64,000 nt of DNA from Clavelina lepadiformis (lineage: Eukaryota; Chordata; Ascidiacea; Aplousobranchia; Clavelinidae): positions 7,318,501 to 7,382,500 of the forward strand of contig NC_135241.1 of assembly GCF_947623445.1 (NCBI RefSeq), written 5' to 3'. Made by a program: the position numbers and the translations under genes. Below are positions 24,491 to 37,600 of the stretch, one piece after another. The first letter of the stretch is position 1, and each line of letters begins with the position of its first letter. The notes under the pieces were generated by a model. That model was given only the letters and a program-made list of their open reading frames with translations, was not told where the DNA came from and searched no databases.

Positions 24491-27324
24491 TATGTTGCTT
24501 ATACTCCAGGGTCCAGACGTCTGCTTGCAGCACGCAGACCTTCACTCTTTACGAAAGCAAATCATAATGAACGGAATGAGTCTAAATAAGTAGTTCAACT
24601 GTTCAAGTCGCAGTGTGTTGTTAAACGTTTAAAACGGCCAACCACAAACTGTAGTCAAAACGTTCGGTATAGTGTCGTAAGTGGACAAGCCAGAAGCCAC
24701 TCTGGCTTCAGCGCATTCAACGTGTAAATCTTTCGCCTTTTACTAAAGATTTCCGTGTGCCGGAGCATATAATGAGTCGAAGAAAATTTGTTCAGAGCCG
24801 CGGCAATGCTGTGGCCAAACCTTATGATCATCAACTGCAAAATTTGGAATCACATTTGTGAGTGGATGCCATCACAAAGACTTTCAAGGTGTTACCTGTT
24901 CAAAACGCTTTTATATCAGCCAACCGAACCGATCTACGTTTCCATCGCTCCACAAATTTGAGAATCTACCTGCTGAATATTCTTATCAATCTCCTTGATC
25001 GTGCAGCTTTGCGCAGAGGCGATACCGTAGCTGATGAGGAACTTCCGAGGCGCGGTTATTGCTAGTTGAAAACTATACCCAATACCCCGCCCTTTCGGCT
25101 CTTACAGAGACGATTGAGGCAATATCTGAAGAATTCCGTGGAATTCCTATGTTGCTTATACTCCAGGGTCCAGACGTCTGCTTGCAGCACGCAGACCTTC
25201 ACTCTTTACGAAAGCAAATCATAATGAACGGAATGAGTCTAAATAAGTAGTTCAACTGTTCAAGTCACAGTGTGTTGTTAAACGTTTAAAACGGCCAACC
25301 ACAAACTGTAGTCAAAACGTTCGGTATAGTGTCGTAAGTGGACAAGCCAGAAGCCACTCTGGCTTCAGCGCATTCAACGTGTAAATCTTTCGCCTTTTAC
25401 TAAAGATTTCCGTGTGCCGGAGCATATAATGAGTCGAAGAAAATTTGTTCAGAGCCGCGGCAATGCTGTGGCCAAACCTTATGATCATCAACTGCAAAAT
25501 TTGGAATCACATTTGTGAGTGGATGCCATCACAAAGACTTTCAAGGTGTTACCTGTTCAAAACGCTTTTATATCAGCCAACCGAACCGATCTACGTTTCC
25601 ATCGCTCCACAAATTTGAGAATCTACCTGCTGAATATTCTTATCAATCTCCTTGATCGTGCAGCTTTGCGCAGAGGCGATACCGTAGCTGATGAGGAACT
25701 TCCGAGGCGCGGTTATTGCTAGTTGAAAACTATACCCAATACCCCGCCCTTTCGGCTCTTACAGAGACGATTGAGGCAATATCTGAAGAATTCCGTGGAA
25801 TTCCTATGTTGCTTATACTCCAGGGTCCAGACGTCTGCTTGCAGCACGCAGACCTTCACTCTTTACGAAAGCAAATCATAATGAACGGAATGAGTCTAAA
25901 TAAGTAGTTCAACTGTTCAAGTCACAGTGTGTTGTTAAACGTTTAAAACGGCCAACCACAAACTGTAGTCAAAACGTTCGGTATAGTGTCGTAAGTGGAC
26001 AAGCCAGAAGCCACTCTGGCTTCAGCGCATTCAACGTGTAAATCTTTCGCCTTTTACTAAAGATTTCCGTGTGCCGGAGCATATAATGAGTCGAAGAAAA
26101 TTTGTTCAGAGCCGCGGCAATGCTGTGGCCAAACCTTATGATCATCAACTGCAAAATTTGGAATCACATTTGTGAGTGGATGCCATCACAAAGACTTTCA
26201 AGGTGTTACCTGTTCAAAACGCTTTTATATCAGCCAACCGAACCGATCTACGTTTCCATCGCTCCACAAATTTGAGAATCTACCTGCTGAATATTCTTAT
26301 CAATCTCCTTGATCGTGCAGCTTTGCGCAGAGGCGATACCGTAGCTGATGAGGAACTTCCGAGGCGCGGTTATTGCTAGTTGAAAACTATACCCAATACC
26401 CCGCCCTTTCGGCTCTTACAGAGACGATTGAGGCAATATCTGAAGAATTCCGTGGAATTCCTATGTTGCTTATACTCCAGGGTCCAGACGTCTGCTTGCA
26501 GCACGCAGACCTTCACTCTTTACGAAAGCAAATCATAATGAACGGAATGAGTCTAAATAAGTAGTTCAACTGTTCAAGTCACAGTGTGTTGTTAAACGTT
26601 TAAAACGGCCAACCACAAACTGTAGTCAAAACGTTCGGTATAGTGTCGTAAGTGGACAAGCCAGAAGCCACTCTGGCTTCAGCGCATTCAACGTGTAAAT
26701 CTTTCGCCTTTTACTAAAGATTTCCGTGTGCCGGAGCATATAATGAGTCGAAGAAAATTTGTTCAGAGCCGCGGCAATGCTGTGGCCAAACTTTATGATC
26801 ATCAACTGCAAAATTTGGAATCACATTTGTGAGTGGATGCCATCACAAAGACTTTCAAGGTGTTACCTGTTCAAAACGCTTTTATATCAGCCAACCGAAC
26901 CGATCTACGTTTCCATCGCTCCACAAATTTGAGAATCTACCTGCTGAATATTCTTATCAATCTCCTTGATCGTGCAGCTTTGCGCAGAGGCGATACCGTA
27001 GCTGATGAGGAACTTCCGAGGCGCGGTTATTGCTAGTTGAAAACTATACCCAATACCCCGCCCTTTCGGCTCTTACAGAGACGATTGAGGCAATATCTGA
27101 AGAATTCCGTGGAATTCCTATGTTGCTTATACTCCAGGGTCCAGACGTCTGCTTGCAGCACGCAGACCTTCACTCTTTACGAAAGCAAATCATAATGAAC
27201 GGAATGAGTCTAAATAAGTAGTTCAACTGTTCAAGTCACAGTGTGTTGTTAAACGTTTAAAACGGCCAACCACAAACTGTAGTCAAAACGTTCGGTATAG
27301 TGTCGTAAGTGGACAAGCCAGAAG

Positions 27325-27444
27325 CCACTCTGGCTTCAGCGCATTCAACGTGTAAATCTTTCGCCTTTTACTAAAGATTTCCGTGTGCCGGAGCATATAA
27401 TGAGTCGAAGAACATTTGTTCAGAGCCGCGGCAATGCTGTGGCC
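27325..27444 (+). ncRNA. U5: U5 snRNA variant at the Sm-like site (A89C)
   Basis: GAAGAAAATTTG becomes GAAGAACATTTG (27413), at the 5' edge of the Sm-like AAATTTGT. The next unit (U5 at 27982) and a distant one (34552) share it, so the variant has spread within the array. Confidence 0.85.
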
Positions 27445-27981
27445 AAACCTTATGATCATCAACTGCAAAATTTGGAATCACATTTGTGAGTGGATGCCAT
27501 CACAAAGACTTTCAAGGTGTTACCTGTTCAAAACGCTTTTATATCAGCCAACCGAACCGATCTACGTTTCCATCGCTCCACAAATTTGAGAATCTACCTG
27601 CTGAATATTCTTATCAATCTCCTTGATCGTGCAGCTTTGCGCAGAGGCGATACCGTAGCTGATGAGGAACTTCCGAGGCGCGGTTATTGCTAGTTGAAAA
27701 CTATACCCAATACCCCGCCCTTTCGGCTCTTACAGAGACGATTGAGGCAATATCTGAAGAATTCCGTGGAATTCCTATGTTGCTTATACTCCAGGGTCCA
27801 GACGTCTGCTTGCAGCACGCAGACCTTCACTCTTTACGAAAGCAAATCATAATGAACGGAATGAGTCTAAATAAGTAGTTCAACTGTTCAAGTCACAGTG
27901 TGTTGTTAAACGTTTAAAACGGCCAACCACAAACTGTAGTCAAAACGTTCGGTATAGTGTCGTAAGTGGACAAGCCAGAAG

Positions 27982-28101
27982 CCACTCTGGCTTCAGCGCA
28001 TTCAACGTGTAAATCTTTCGCCTTTTACTAAAGATTTCCGTGTGCCGGAGCATATAATGAGTCGAAGAACATTTGTTCAGAGCCGCGGCAATGCTGTGGC
28101 C
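27982..28101 (+). ncRNA. U5: U5 snRNA variant at the Sm-like site (A89C)
   Basis: Second of two adjacent copies with A89C (28070), indicating recent local unit duplication or conversion. Confidence 0.85.
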
Positions 28102-30260
28102 AAACCTTATGATCATCAACTGCAAAATTTGGAATCACATTTGTGAGTGGATGCCATCACAAAGACTTTCAAGGTGTTACCTGTTCAAAACGCTTTTATA
28201 TCAGCCAACCGAACCGATCTACGTTTCCATCGCTCCACAAATTTGAGAATCTACCTGCTGAATATTCTTATCAATCTCCTTGATCGTGCAGCTTTGCGCA
28301 GAGGCGATACCGTAGCTGATGAGGAACTTCCGAGGCGCGGTTATTGCTAGTTGAAAACTATACCCAATACCCCGCCCTTTCGGCTCTTACAGAGACGATT
28401 GAGGCAATATCTGAAGAATTCCGTGGAATTCCTATGTTGCTTATACTCCAGGGTCCAGACGTCTGCTTGCAGCACGCAGACCTTCACTCTTTACGAAAGC
28501 AAATCATAATGAACGGAATGAGTCTAAATAAGTAGTTCAACTGTTCAAGTCACAGTGTGTTGTTAAACGTTTAAAACGGCCAACCACAAACTGTAGTCAA
28601 AACGTTCGGTATAGTGTCGTAAGTGGACAAGCCAGAAGCCACTCTGGCTTCAGCGCATTCAACGTGTAAATCTTTCGCCTTTTACTAAAGATTTCCGTGT
28701 GCCGGAGCATATAATGAGTCGAAGAAAATTTGTTCAGAGCCGCGGCAATGCTGTGGCCAAACCTTATGATCATCAACTGCAAAATTTGGAATCACATTTG
28801 TGAGTGGATGCCATCACAAAGACTTTCAAGGTGTTACCTGTTCAAAACGCTTTTATATCAGCCAACCGAACCGATCTACGTTTCCATCGCTCCACAAATT
28901 TGAGAATCTACCTGCTGAATATTCTTATCAATCTCCTTGATCGTGCAGCTTTGCGCAGAGGCGATACCGTAGCTGATGAGGAACTTCCGAGGCGCGGTTA
29001 TTGCTAGTTGAAAACTATACCCAATACCCCGCCCTTTCGGCTCTTACAGAGACGATTGAGGCAATATCTGAAGAATTCCGTGGAATTCCTATGTTGCTTA
29101 TACTCCAGGGTCCAGACGTCTGCTTGCAGCACGCAGACCTTCACTCTTTACGAAAGCAAATCATAATGAACGGAATGAGTCTAAATAAGTAGTTCAACTG
29201 TTCAAGTCACAGTGTGTTGTTAAACGTTTAAAACGGCCAACCACAAACTGTAGTCAAAACGTTCGGTATAGTGTCGTAAGTGGACAAGCCAGAAGCCACT
29301 CTGGCTTCAGCGCATTCAACGTGTAAATCTTTCGCCTTTTACTAAAGATTTCCGTGTGCCGGAGCATATAATGAGTCGAAGAAAATTTGTTCAGAGCCGC
29401 GGCAATGCTGTGGCCAAACCTTATGATCATCAACTGCAAAATTTGGAATCACATTTGTGAGTGGATGCCATCACAAAGACTTTCAAGGTGTTACCTGTTC
29501 AAAACGCTTTTATATCAGCCAACCGAACCGATCTACGTTTCCATCGCTCCACAAATTTGAGAATCTACCTGCTGAATATTCTTATCAATCTCCTTGATCG
29601 TGCAGCTTTGCGCAGAGGCGATACCGTAGCTGATGAGGAACTTCCGAGGCGCGGTTATTGCTAGTTGAAAACTATACCCAATACCCCGCCCTTTCGGCTC
29701 TTACAGAGACGATTGAGGCAATATCTGAAGAATTCCGTGGAATTCCTATGTTGCTTATACTCCAGGGTCCAGACGTCTGCTTGCAGCACGCAGACCTTCA
29801 CTCTTTACGAAAGCAAATCATAATGAACGGAATGAGTCTAAATAAGTAGTTCAACTGTTCAAGTCACAGTGTGTTGTTAAACGTTTAAAACGGCCAACCA
29901 CAAACTGTAGTCAAAACGTTCGGTATAGTGTCGTAAGTGGACAAGCCAGAAGCCACTCTGGCTTCAGCGCATTCAACGTGTAAATCTTTCGCCTTTTACT
30001 AAAGATTTCCGTGTGCCGGAGCATATAATGAGTCGAAGAAAATTTGTTCAGAGCCGCGGCAATGCTGTGGCCAAACCTTATGATCATCAACTGCAAAATT
30101 TGGAATCACATTTGTGAGTGGATGCCATCACAAAGACTTTCAAGGTGTTACCTGTTCAAAACGCTTTTATATCAGCCAACCGAACCGATCTACGTTTCCA
30201 TCGCTCCACAAATTTGAGAATCTACCTGCTGAATATTCTTATCAATCTCCTTGATCGTGC

Positions 30261-30403
30261 AGCTTTGCGCAGAGGCGATACCGTAGCTGATGAGGAACTT
30301 CCGAGGCGCGGTTATTGCTAGTTGAAAACTTTACCCAATACCCCGCCCTTTCGGCTCTTACAGAGACGATTGAGGCAATATCTGAAGAATTCCGTGGAAT
30401 TCC
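30261..30403 (+). ncRNA. U4: U4 snRNA variant A71T
   Basis: Shares A71T (30331) with the U4 at 24348 but not the downstream spacer G, so the two have different unit backgrounds. Confidence 0.85.
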
Positions 30404-32580
30404 TATGTTGCTTATACTCCAGGGTCCAGACGTCTGCTTGCAGCACGCAGACCTTCACTCTTTACGAAAGCAAATCATAATGAACGGAATGAGTCTAAAT
30501 AAGTAGTTCAACTGTTCAAGTCACAGTGTGTTGTTAAACGTTTAAAACGGCCAACCACAAACTGTAGTCAAAACGTTCGGTATAGTGTCGTAAGTGGACA
30601 AGCCAGAAGCCACTCTGGCTTCAGCGCATTCAACGTGTAAATCTTTCGCCTTTTACTAAAGATTTCCGTGTGCCGGAGCATATAATGAGTCGAAGAAAAT
30701 TTGTTCAGAGCCGCGGCAATGCTGTGGCCAAACCTTATGATCATCAACTGCAAAATTTGGAATCACATTTGTGAGTGGATGCCATCACAAAGACTTTCAA
30801 GGTGTTACCTGTTCAAAACGCTTTTATATCAGCCAACCGAACCGATCTACGTTTCCATCGCTCTACAAATTTGAGAATCTACCTGCTGAATATTCTTATC
30901 AATCTCCTTGATCGTGCAGCTTTGCGCAGAGGCGATACCGTAGCTGATGAGGAACTTCCGAGGCGCGGTTATTGCTAGTTGAAAACTATACCCAATACCC
31001 CGCCCTTTCGGCTCTTACAGAGACGATTGAGGCAATATCTGAAGAATTCCGTGGAATTCCTATGTTGCTTATACTCCAGGGTCCAGACGTCTGCTTGCAG
31101 CACGCAGACCTTCACTCTTTACGAAAGCAAATCATAATGAACGGAATGAGTCTAAATAAGTAGTTCAACTGTTCAAGTCACAGTGTGTTGTTAAACGTTT
31201 AAAACGGCCAACCACAAACTGTAGTCAAAACGTTCGGTATAGTGTCGTAAGTGGACAAGCCAGAAGCCACTCTGGCTTCAGCGCATTCAACGTGTAAATC
31301 TTTCGCCTTTTACTAAAGATTTCCGTGTGCCGGAGCATATAATGAGTCGAAGAAAATTTGTTCAGAGCCGCGGCAATGCTGTGGCCAAACCTTATGATCA
31401 TCAACTGCAAAATTTGGAATCACATTTGTGAGTGGATGCCATCACAAAGACTTTCAAGGTGTTACCTGTTCAAAACGCTTTTATATCAGCCAACCGAACC
31501 GATCTACGTTTCCATCGCTCCACAAATTTGAGAATCTACCTGCTGAATATTCTTATCAATCTCCTTGATCGTGCAGCTTTGCGCAGAGGCGATACCGTAG
31601 CTGATGAGGAACTTCCGAGGCGCGGTTATTGCTAGTTGAAAACTATACCCAATACCCCGCCCTTTCGGCTCTTACAGAGACGATTGAGGCAATATCTGAA
31701 GAATTCCGTGGAATTCCTATGTTGCTTATACTCCAGGGTCCAGACGTCTGCTTGCAGCACGCAGACCTTCACTCTTTACGAAAGCAAATCATAATGAACG
31801 GAATGAGTCTAAATAAGTAGTTCAACTGTTCAAGTCACAGTGTGTTGTTAAACGTTTAAAACGGCCAACCACAAACTGTAGTCAAAACGTTCGGTATAGT
31901 GTCGTAAGTGGACAAGCCAGAAGCCACTCTGGCTTCAGCGCATTCAACGTGTAAATCTTTCGCCTTTTACTAAAGATTTCCGTGTGCCGGAGCATATAAT
32001 GAGTCGAAGAAAATTTGTTCAGAGCCGCGGCAATGCTGTGGCCAAACCTTATGATCATCAACTGCAAAATTTGGAATCACATTTGTGAGTGGATGCCATC
32101 ACAAAGACTTTCAAGGTGTTACCTGTTCAAAACGCTTTTATATCAGCCAACCGAACCGATCTACGTTTCCATCGCTCCACAAATTTGAGAATCTACCTGC
32201 TGAATATTCTTATCAATCTCCTTGATCGTGCAGCTTTGCGCAGAGGCGATACCGTAGCTGATGAGGAACTTCCGAGGCGCGGTTATTGCTAGTTGAAAAC
32301 TATACCCAATACCCCGCCCTTTCGGCTCTTACAGAGACGATTGAGGCAATATCTGAAGAATTCCGTGGAATTCCTATGTTGCTTATACTCCAGGGTCCAG
32401 ACGTCTGCTTGCAGCACGCAGACCTTCACTCTTTACGAAAGCAAATCATAATGAACGGAATGAGTCTAAATAAGTAGTTCAACTGTTCAAGTCACAGTGT
32501 GTTGTTAAACGTTTAAAACGGCCAACCACAAACTGTAGTCAAAACGTTCGGTATAGTGTCGTAAGTGGACAAGCCAGAAG

Positions 32581-32700
32581 CCACTCTGGCTTCAGCGCAT
32601 TCAACGTGTAAATCTTTCGCCTTTTACTAAAGATTTCCGTGTGCCGGAGCATATAATGAGACGAAGAAAATTTGTTCAGAGCCGCGGCAATGCTGTGGCC
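32581..32700 (+). ncRNA. U5: U5 snRNA variant T81A
   Basis: T81 to A (32661) in the GAGT strand of the basal stem, opening its A3-U81 end pair. Confidence 0.8.
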
Positions 32701-34551
32701 AAACCTTATGATCATCAACTGCAAAATTTGGAATCACATTTGTGAGTGGATGCCATCACAAAGACTTTCAAGGTGTTACCTGTTCAAAACGCTTTTATAT
32801 CAGCCAACCGAACCGATCTACGTTTCCATCGCTCCACAAATTTGAGAATCTACCTGCTGAATATTCTTATCAATCTCCTTGATCGTGCAGCTTTGCGCAG
32901 AGGCGATACCGTAGCTGATGAGGAACTTCCGAGGCGCGGTTATTGCTAGTTGAAAACTATACCCAATACCCCGCCCTTTCGGCTCTTACAGAGACGATTG
33001 AGGCAATATCTGAAGAATTCCGTGGAATTCCTATGTTGCTTATACTCCAGGGTCCAGACGTCTGCTTGCAGCACGCAGACCTTCACTCTTTACGAAAGCA
33101 AATCATAATGAACGGAATGAGTCTAAATAAGTAGTTCAACTGTTCAAGTCACAGTGTGTTGTTAAACGTTTAAAACGGCCAACCACAAACTGTAGTCAAA
33201 ACGTTCGGTATAGTGTCGTAAGTGGACAAGCCAGAAGCCACTCTGGCTTCAGCGCATTCAACGTGTAAATCTTTCGCCTTTTACTAAAGATTTCCGTGTG
33301 CCGGAGCATATAATGAGTCGAAGAAAATTTGTTCAGAGCCGCGGCAATGCTGTGGCCAAACCTTATGATCATCAACTGCAAAATTTGGAATCACATTTGT
33401 GAGTGGATGCCATCACAAAGACTTTCAAGGTGTTACCTGTTCAAAACGCTTTTATATCAGCCAACCGAACCGATCTACGTTTCCATCGCTCCACAAATTT
33501 GAGAATCTACCTGCTGAATATTCTTATCAATCTCCTTGATCGTGCAGCTTTGCGCAGAGGCGATACCGTAGCTGATGAGGAACTTCCGAGGCGCGGTTAT
33601 TGCTAGTTGAAAACTATACCCAATACCCCGCCCTTTCGGCTCTTACAGAGACGATTGAGGCAATATCTGAAGAATTCCGTGGAATTCCTATGTTGCTTAT
33701 ACTCCAGGGTCCAGACGTCTGCTTGCAGCACGCAGACCTTCACTCTTTACGAAAGCAAATCATAATGAACGGAATGAGTCTAAATAAGTAGTTCAACTGT
33801 TCAAGTCACAGTGTGTTGTTAAACGTTTAAAACGGCCAACCACAAACTGTAGTCAAAACGTTCGGTATAGTGTCGTAAGTGGACAAGCCAGAAGCCACTC
33901 TGGCTTCAGCGCATTCAACGTGTAAATCTTTCGCCTTTTACTAAAGATTTCCGTGTGCCGGAGCATATAATGAGTCGAAGAAAATTTGTTCAGAGCCGCG
34001 GCAATGCTGTGGCCAAACCTTATGATCATCAACTGCAAAATTTGGAATCACATTTGTGAGTGGATGCCATCACAAAGACTTTCAAGGTGTTACCTGTTCA
34101 AAACGCTTTTATATCAGCCAACCGAACCGATCTACGTTTCCATCGCTCCACAAATTTGAGAATCTACCTGCTGAATATTCTTATCAATCTCCTTGATCGT
34201 GCAGCTTTGCGCAGAGGCGATACCGTAGCTGATGAGGAACTTCCGAGGCGCGGTTATTGCTAGTTGAAAACTATACCCAATACCCCGCCCTTTCGGCTCT
34301 TACAGAGACGATTGAGGCAATATCTGAAGAATTCCGTGGAATTCCTATGTTGCTTATACTCCAGGGTCCAGACGTCTGCTTGCAGCACGCAGACCTTCAC
34401 TCTTTACGAAAGCAAATCATAATGAACGGAATGAGTCTAAATAAGTAGTTCAACTGTTCAAGTCACAGTGTGTTGTTAAACGTTTAAAACGGCCAACCAC
34501 AAACTGTAGTCAAAACGTTCGGTATAGTGTCGTAAGTGGACAAGCCAGAAG

Positions 34552-34671
34552 CCACTCTGGCTTCAGCGCATTCAACGTGTAAATCTTTCGCCTTTTACTA
34601 AAGATTTCCGTGTGCCGGAGCATATAATGAGTCGAAGAACATTTGTTCAGAGCCGCGGCAATGCTGTGGCC
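34552..34671 (+). ncRNA. U5: U5 snRNA variant at the Sm-like site (A89C)
   Basis: Third A89C copy (34640), ten units downstream of the pair at 27.3-28.1 kb. Confidence 0.85.
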
Positions 34672-37600
34672 AAACCTTATGATCATCAACTGCAAAATTT
34701 GGAATCACATTTGTGAGTGGATGCCATCACAAAGACTTTCAAGGTGTTACCTGTTCAAAACGCTTTTATATCAGCCAACCGAACCGATCTACGTTTCCAT
34801 CGCTCCACAAATTTGAGAATCTACCTGCTGAATATTCTTATCAATCTCCTTGATCGTGCAGCTTTGCGCAGAGGCGATACCGTAGCTGATGAGGAACTTC
34901 CGAGGCGCGGTTATTGCTAGTTGAAAACTATACCCAATACCCCGCCCTTTCGGCTCTTACAGAGACGATTGAGGCAATATCTGAAGAATTCCGTGGAATT
35001 CCTATGTTGCTTATACTCCAGGGTCCAGACGTCTGCTTGCAGCACGCAGACCTTCACTCTTTACGAAAGCAAATCATAATGAACGGAATGAGTCTAAATA
35101 AGTAGTTCAACTGTTCAAGTCACAGTGTGTTGTTAAACGTTTAAAACGGCCAACCACAAACTGTAGTCAAAACGTTCGGTATAGTGTCGTAAGTGGACAA
35201 GCCAGAAGCCACTCTGGCTTCAGCGCATTCAACGTGTAAATCTTTCGCCTTTTACTAAAGATTTCCGTGTGCCGGAGCATATAATGAGTCGAAGAAAATT
35301 TGTTCAGAGCCGCGGCAATGCTGTGGCCAAACCTTATGATCATCAACTGCAAAATTTGGAATCACATTTGTGAGTGGATGCCATCACAAAGACTTTCAAG
35401 GTGTTACCTGTTCAAAACGCTTTTATATCAGCCAACCGAACCGATCTACGTTTCCATCGCTCCACAAATTTGAGAATCTACCTGCTGAATATTCTTATCA
35501 ATCTCCTTGATCGTGCAGCTTTGCGCAGAGGCGATACCGTAGCTGATGAGGAACTTCCGAGGCGCGGTTATTGCTAGTTGAAAACTATACCCAATACCCC
35601 GCCCTTTCGGCTCTTACAGAGACGATTGAGGCAATATCTGAAGAATTCCGTGGAATTCCTATGTTGCTTATACTCCAGGGTCCAGACGTCTGCTTGCAGC
35701 ACGCAGACCTTCACTCTTTACGAAAGCAAATCATAATGAACGGAATGAGTCTAAATAAGTAGTTCAACTGTTCAAGTCACAGTGTGTTGTTAAACGTTTA
35801 AAACGGCCAACCACAAACTGTAGTCAAAACGTTCGGTATAGTGTCGTAAGTGGACAAGCCAGAAGCCACTCTGGCTTCAGCGCATTCAACGTGTAAATCT
35901 TTCGCCTTTTACTAAAGATTTCCGTGTGCCGGAGCATATAATGAGTCGAAGAAAATTTGTTCAGAGCCGCGGCAATGCTGTGGCCAAACCTTATGATCAT
36001 CAACTGCAAAATTTGGAATCACATTTGTGAGTGGATGCCATCACAAAGACTTTCAAGGTGTTACCTGTTCAAAACGCTTTTATATCAGCCAACCGAACCG
36101 ATCTACGTTTCCATCGCTCCACAAATTTGAGAATCTACCTGCTGAATATTCTTATCAATCTCCTTGATCGTGCAGCTTTGCGCAGAGGCGATACCGTAGC
36201 TGATGAGGAACTTCCGAGGCGCGGTTATTGCTAGTTGAAAACTATACCCAATACCCCGCCCTTTCGGCTCTTACAGAGACGATTGAGGCAATATCTGAAG
36301 AATTCCGTGGAATTCCTATGTTGCTTATACTCCAGGGTCCAGACGTCTGCTTGCAGCACGCAGACCTTCACTCTTTACGAAAGAAAATCATAATGAACGG
36401 AATGAGTCTAAATAAGTAGTTCAACTGTTCAAGTCGCAGTGTGTTGTTAAACGTTTAAAACGGCCAACCACAAACTGTAGTCAAAACGTTCGGTATAGTG
36501 TCGTAAGTGGACAAGCCAGAAGCCACTCTGGCTTCAGCGCATTCAACGTGTAAATCTTTCGCCTTTTACTAAAGATTTCCGTGTGCCGGAGCATATAATG
36601 AGTCGAAGAAAATTTGTTCAGAGCCGCGGCAATGCTGTGGCCAAACCTTATGATCATCAACTGCAAAATTTGGAATCACATTTGTGAGTGGATGCCATCA
36701 CAAAGACTTTCAAGGTGTTACCTGTTCAAAACGCTTTTATATCAGCCAACCGAACCGATCTACGTTTCCATCGCTCCACAAATTTGAGAATCTACCTGCT
36801 GAATATTCTTATCAATCTCCTTGATCGTGCAGCTTTGCGCAGAGGCGATACCGTAGCTGATGAGGAACTTCCGAGGCGCGGTTATTGCTAGTTGAAAACT
36901 ATACCCAATACCCCGCCCTTTCGGCTCTTACAGAGACGATTGAGGCAATATCTGAAGAATTCCGTGGAATTCCTATGTTGCTTATACTCCAGGGTCCAGA
37001 CGTCTGCTTGCAGCACGCAGACCTTCACTCTTTACGAAAGCAAATCATAATGAACGGAATGAGTCTAAATAAGTAGTTCAACTGTTCAAGTCGCAGTGTG
37101 TTGTTAAACGTTTAAAACGGCCAACCACAAACTGTAGTCAAAACGTTCGGTATAGTGTCGTAAGTGGACAAGCCAGAAGCCACTCTGGCTTCAGCGCATT
37201 CAACGTGTAAATCTTTCGCCTTTTACTAAAGATTTCCGTGTGCCGGAGCATATAATGAGTCGAAGAAAATTTGTTCAGAGCCGCGGCAATGCTGTGGCCA
37301 AACCTTATGATCATCAACTGCAAAATTTGGAATCACATTTGTGAGTGGATGCCATCACAAAGACTTTCAAGGTGTTACCTGTTCAAAACGCTTTTATATC
37401 AGCCAACCGAACCGATCTACGTTTCCATCGCTCCACAAATTTGAGAATCTACCTGCTGAATATTGTTATCAATCTCCTTGATCGTGCAGCTTTGCGCAGA
37501 GGCGATACCGTAGCTGATGAGGAACTTCCGAGGCGCGGTTATTGCTAGTTGAAAACTATACCCAATACCCCGCCCTTTCGGCTCTTACAGAGACGATTGA

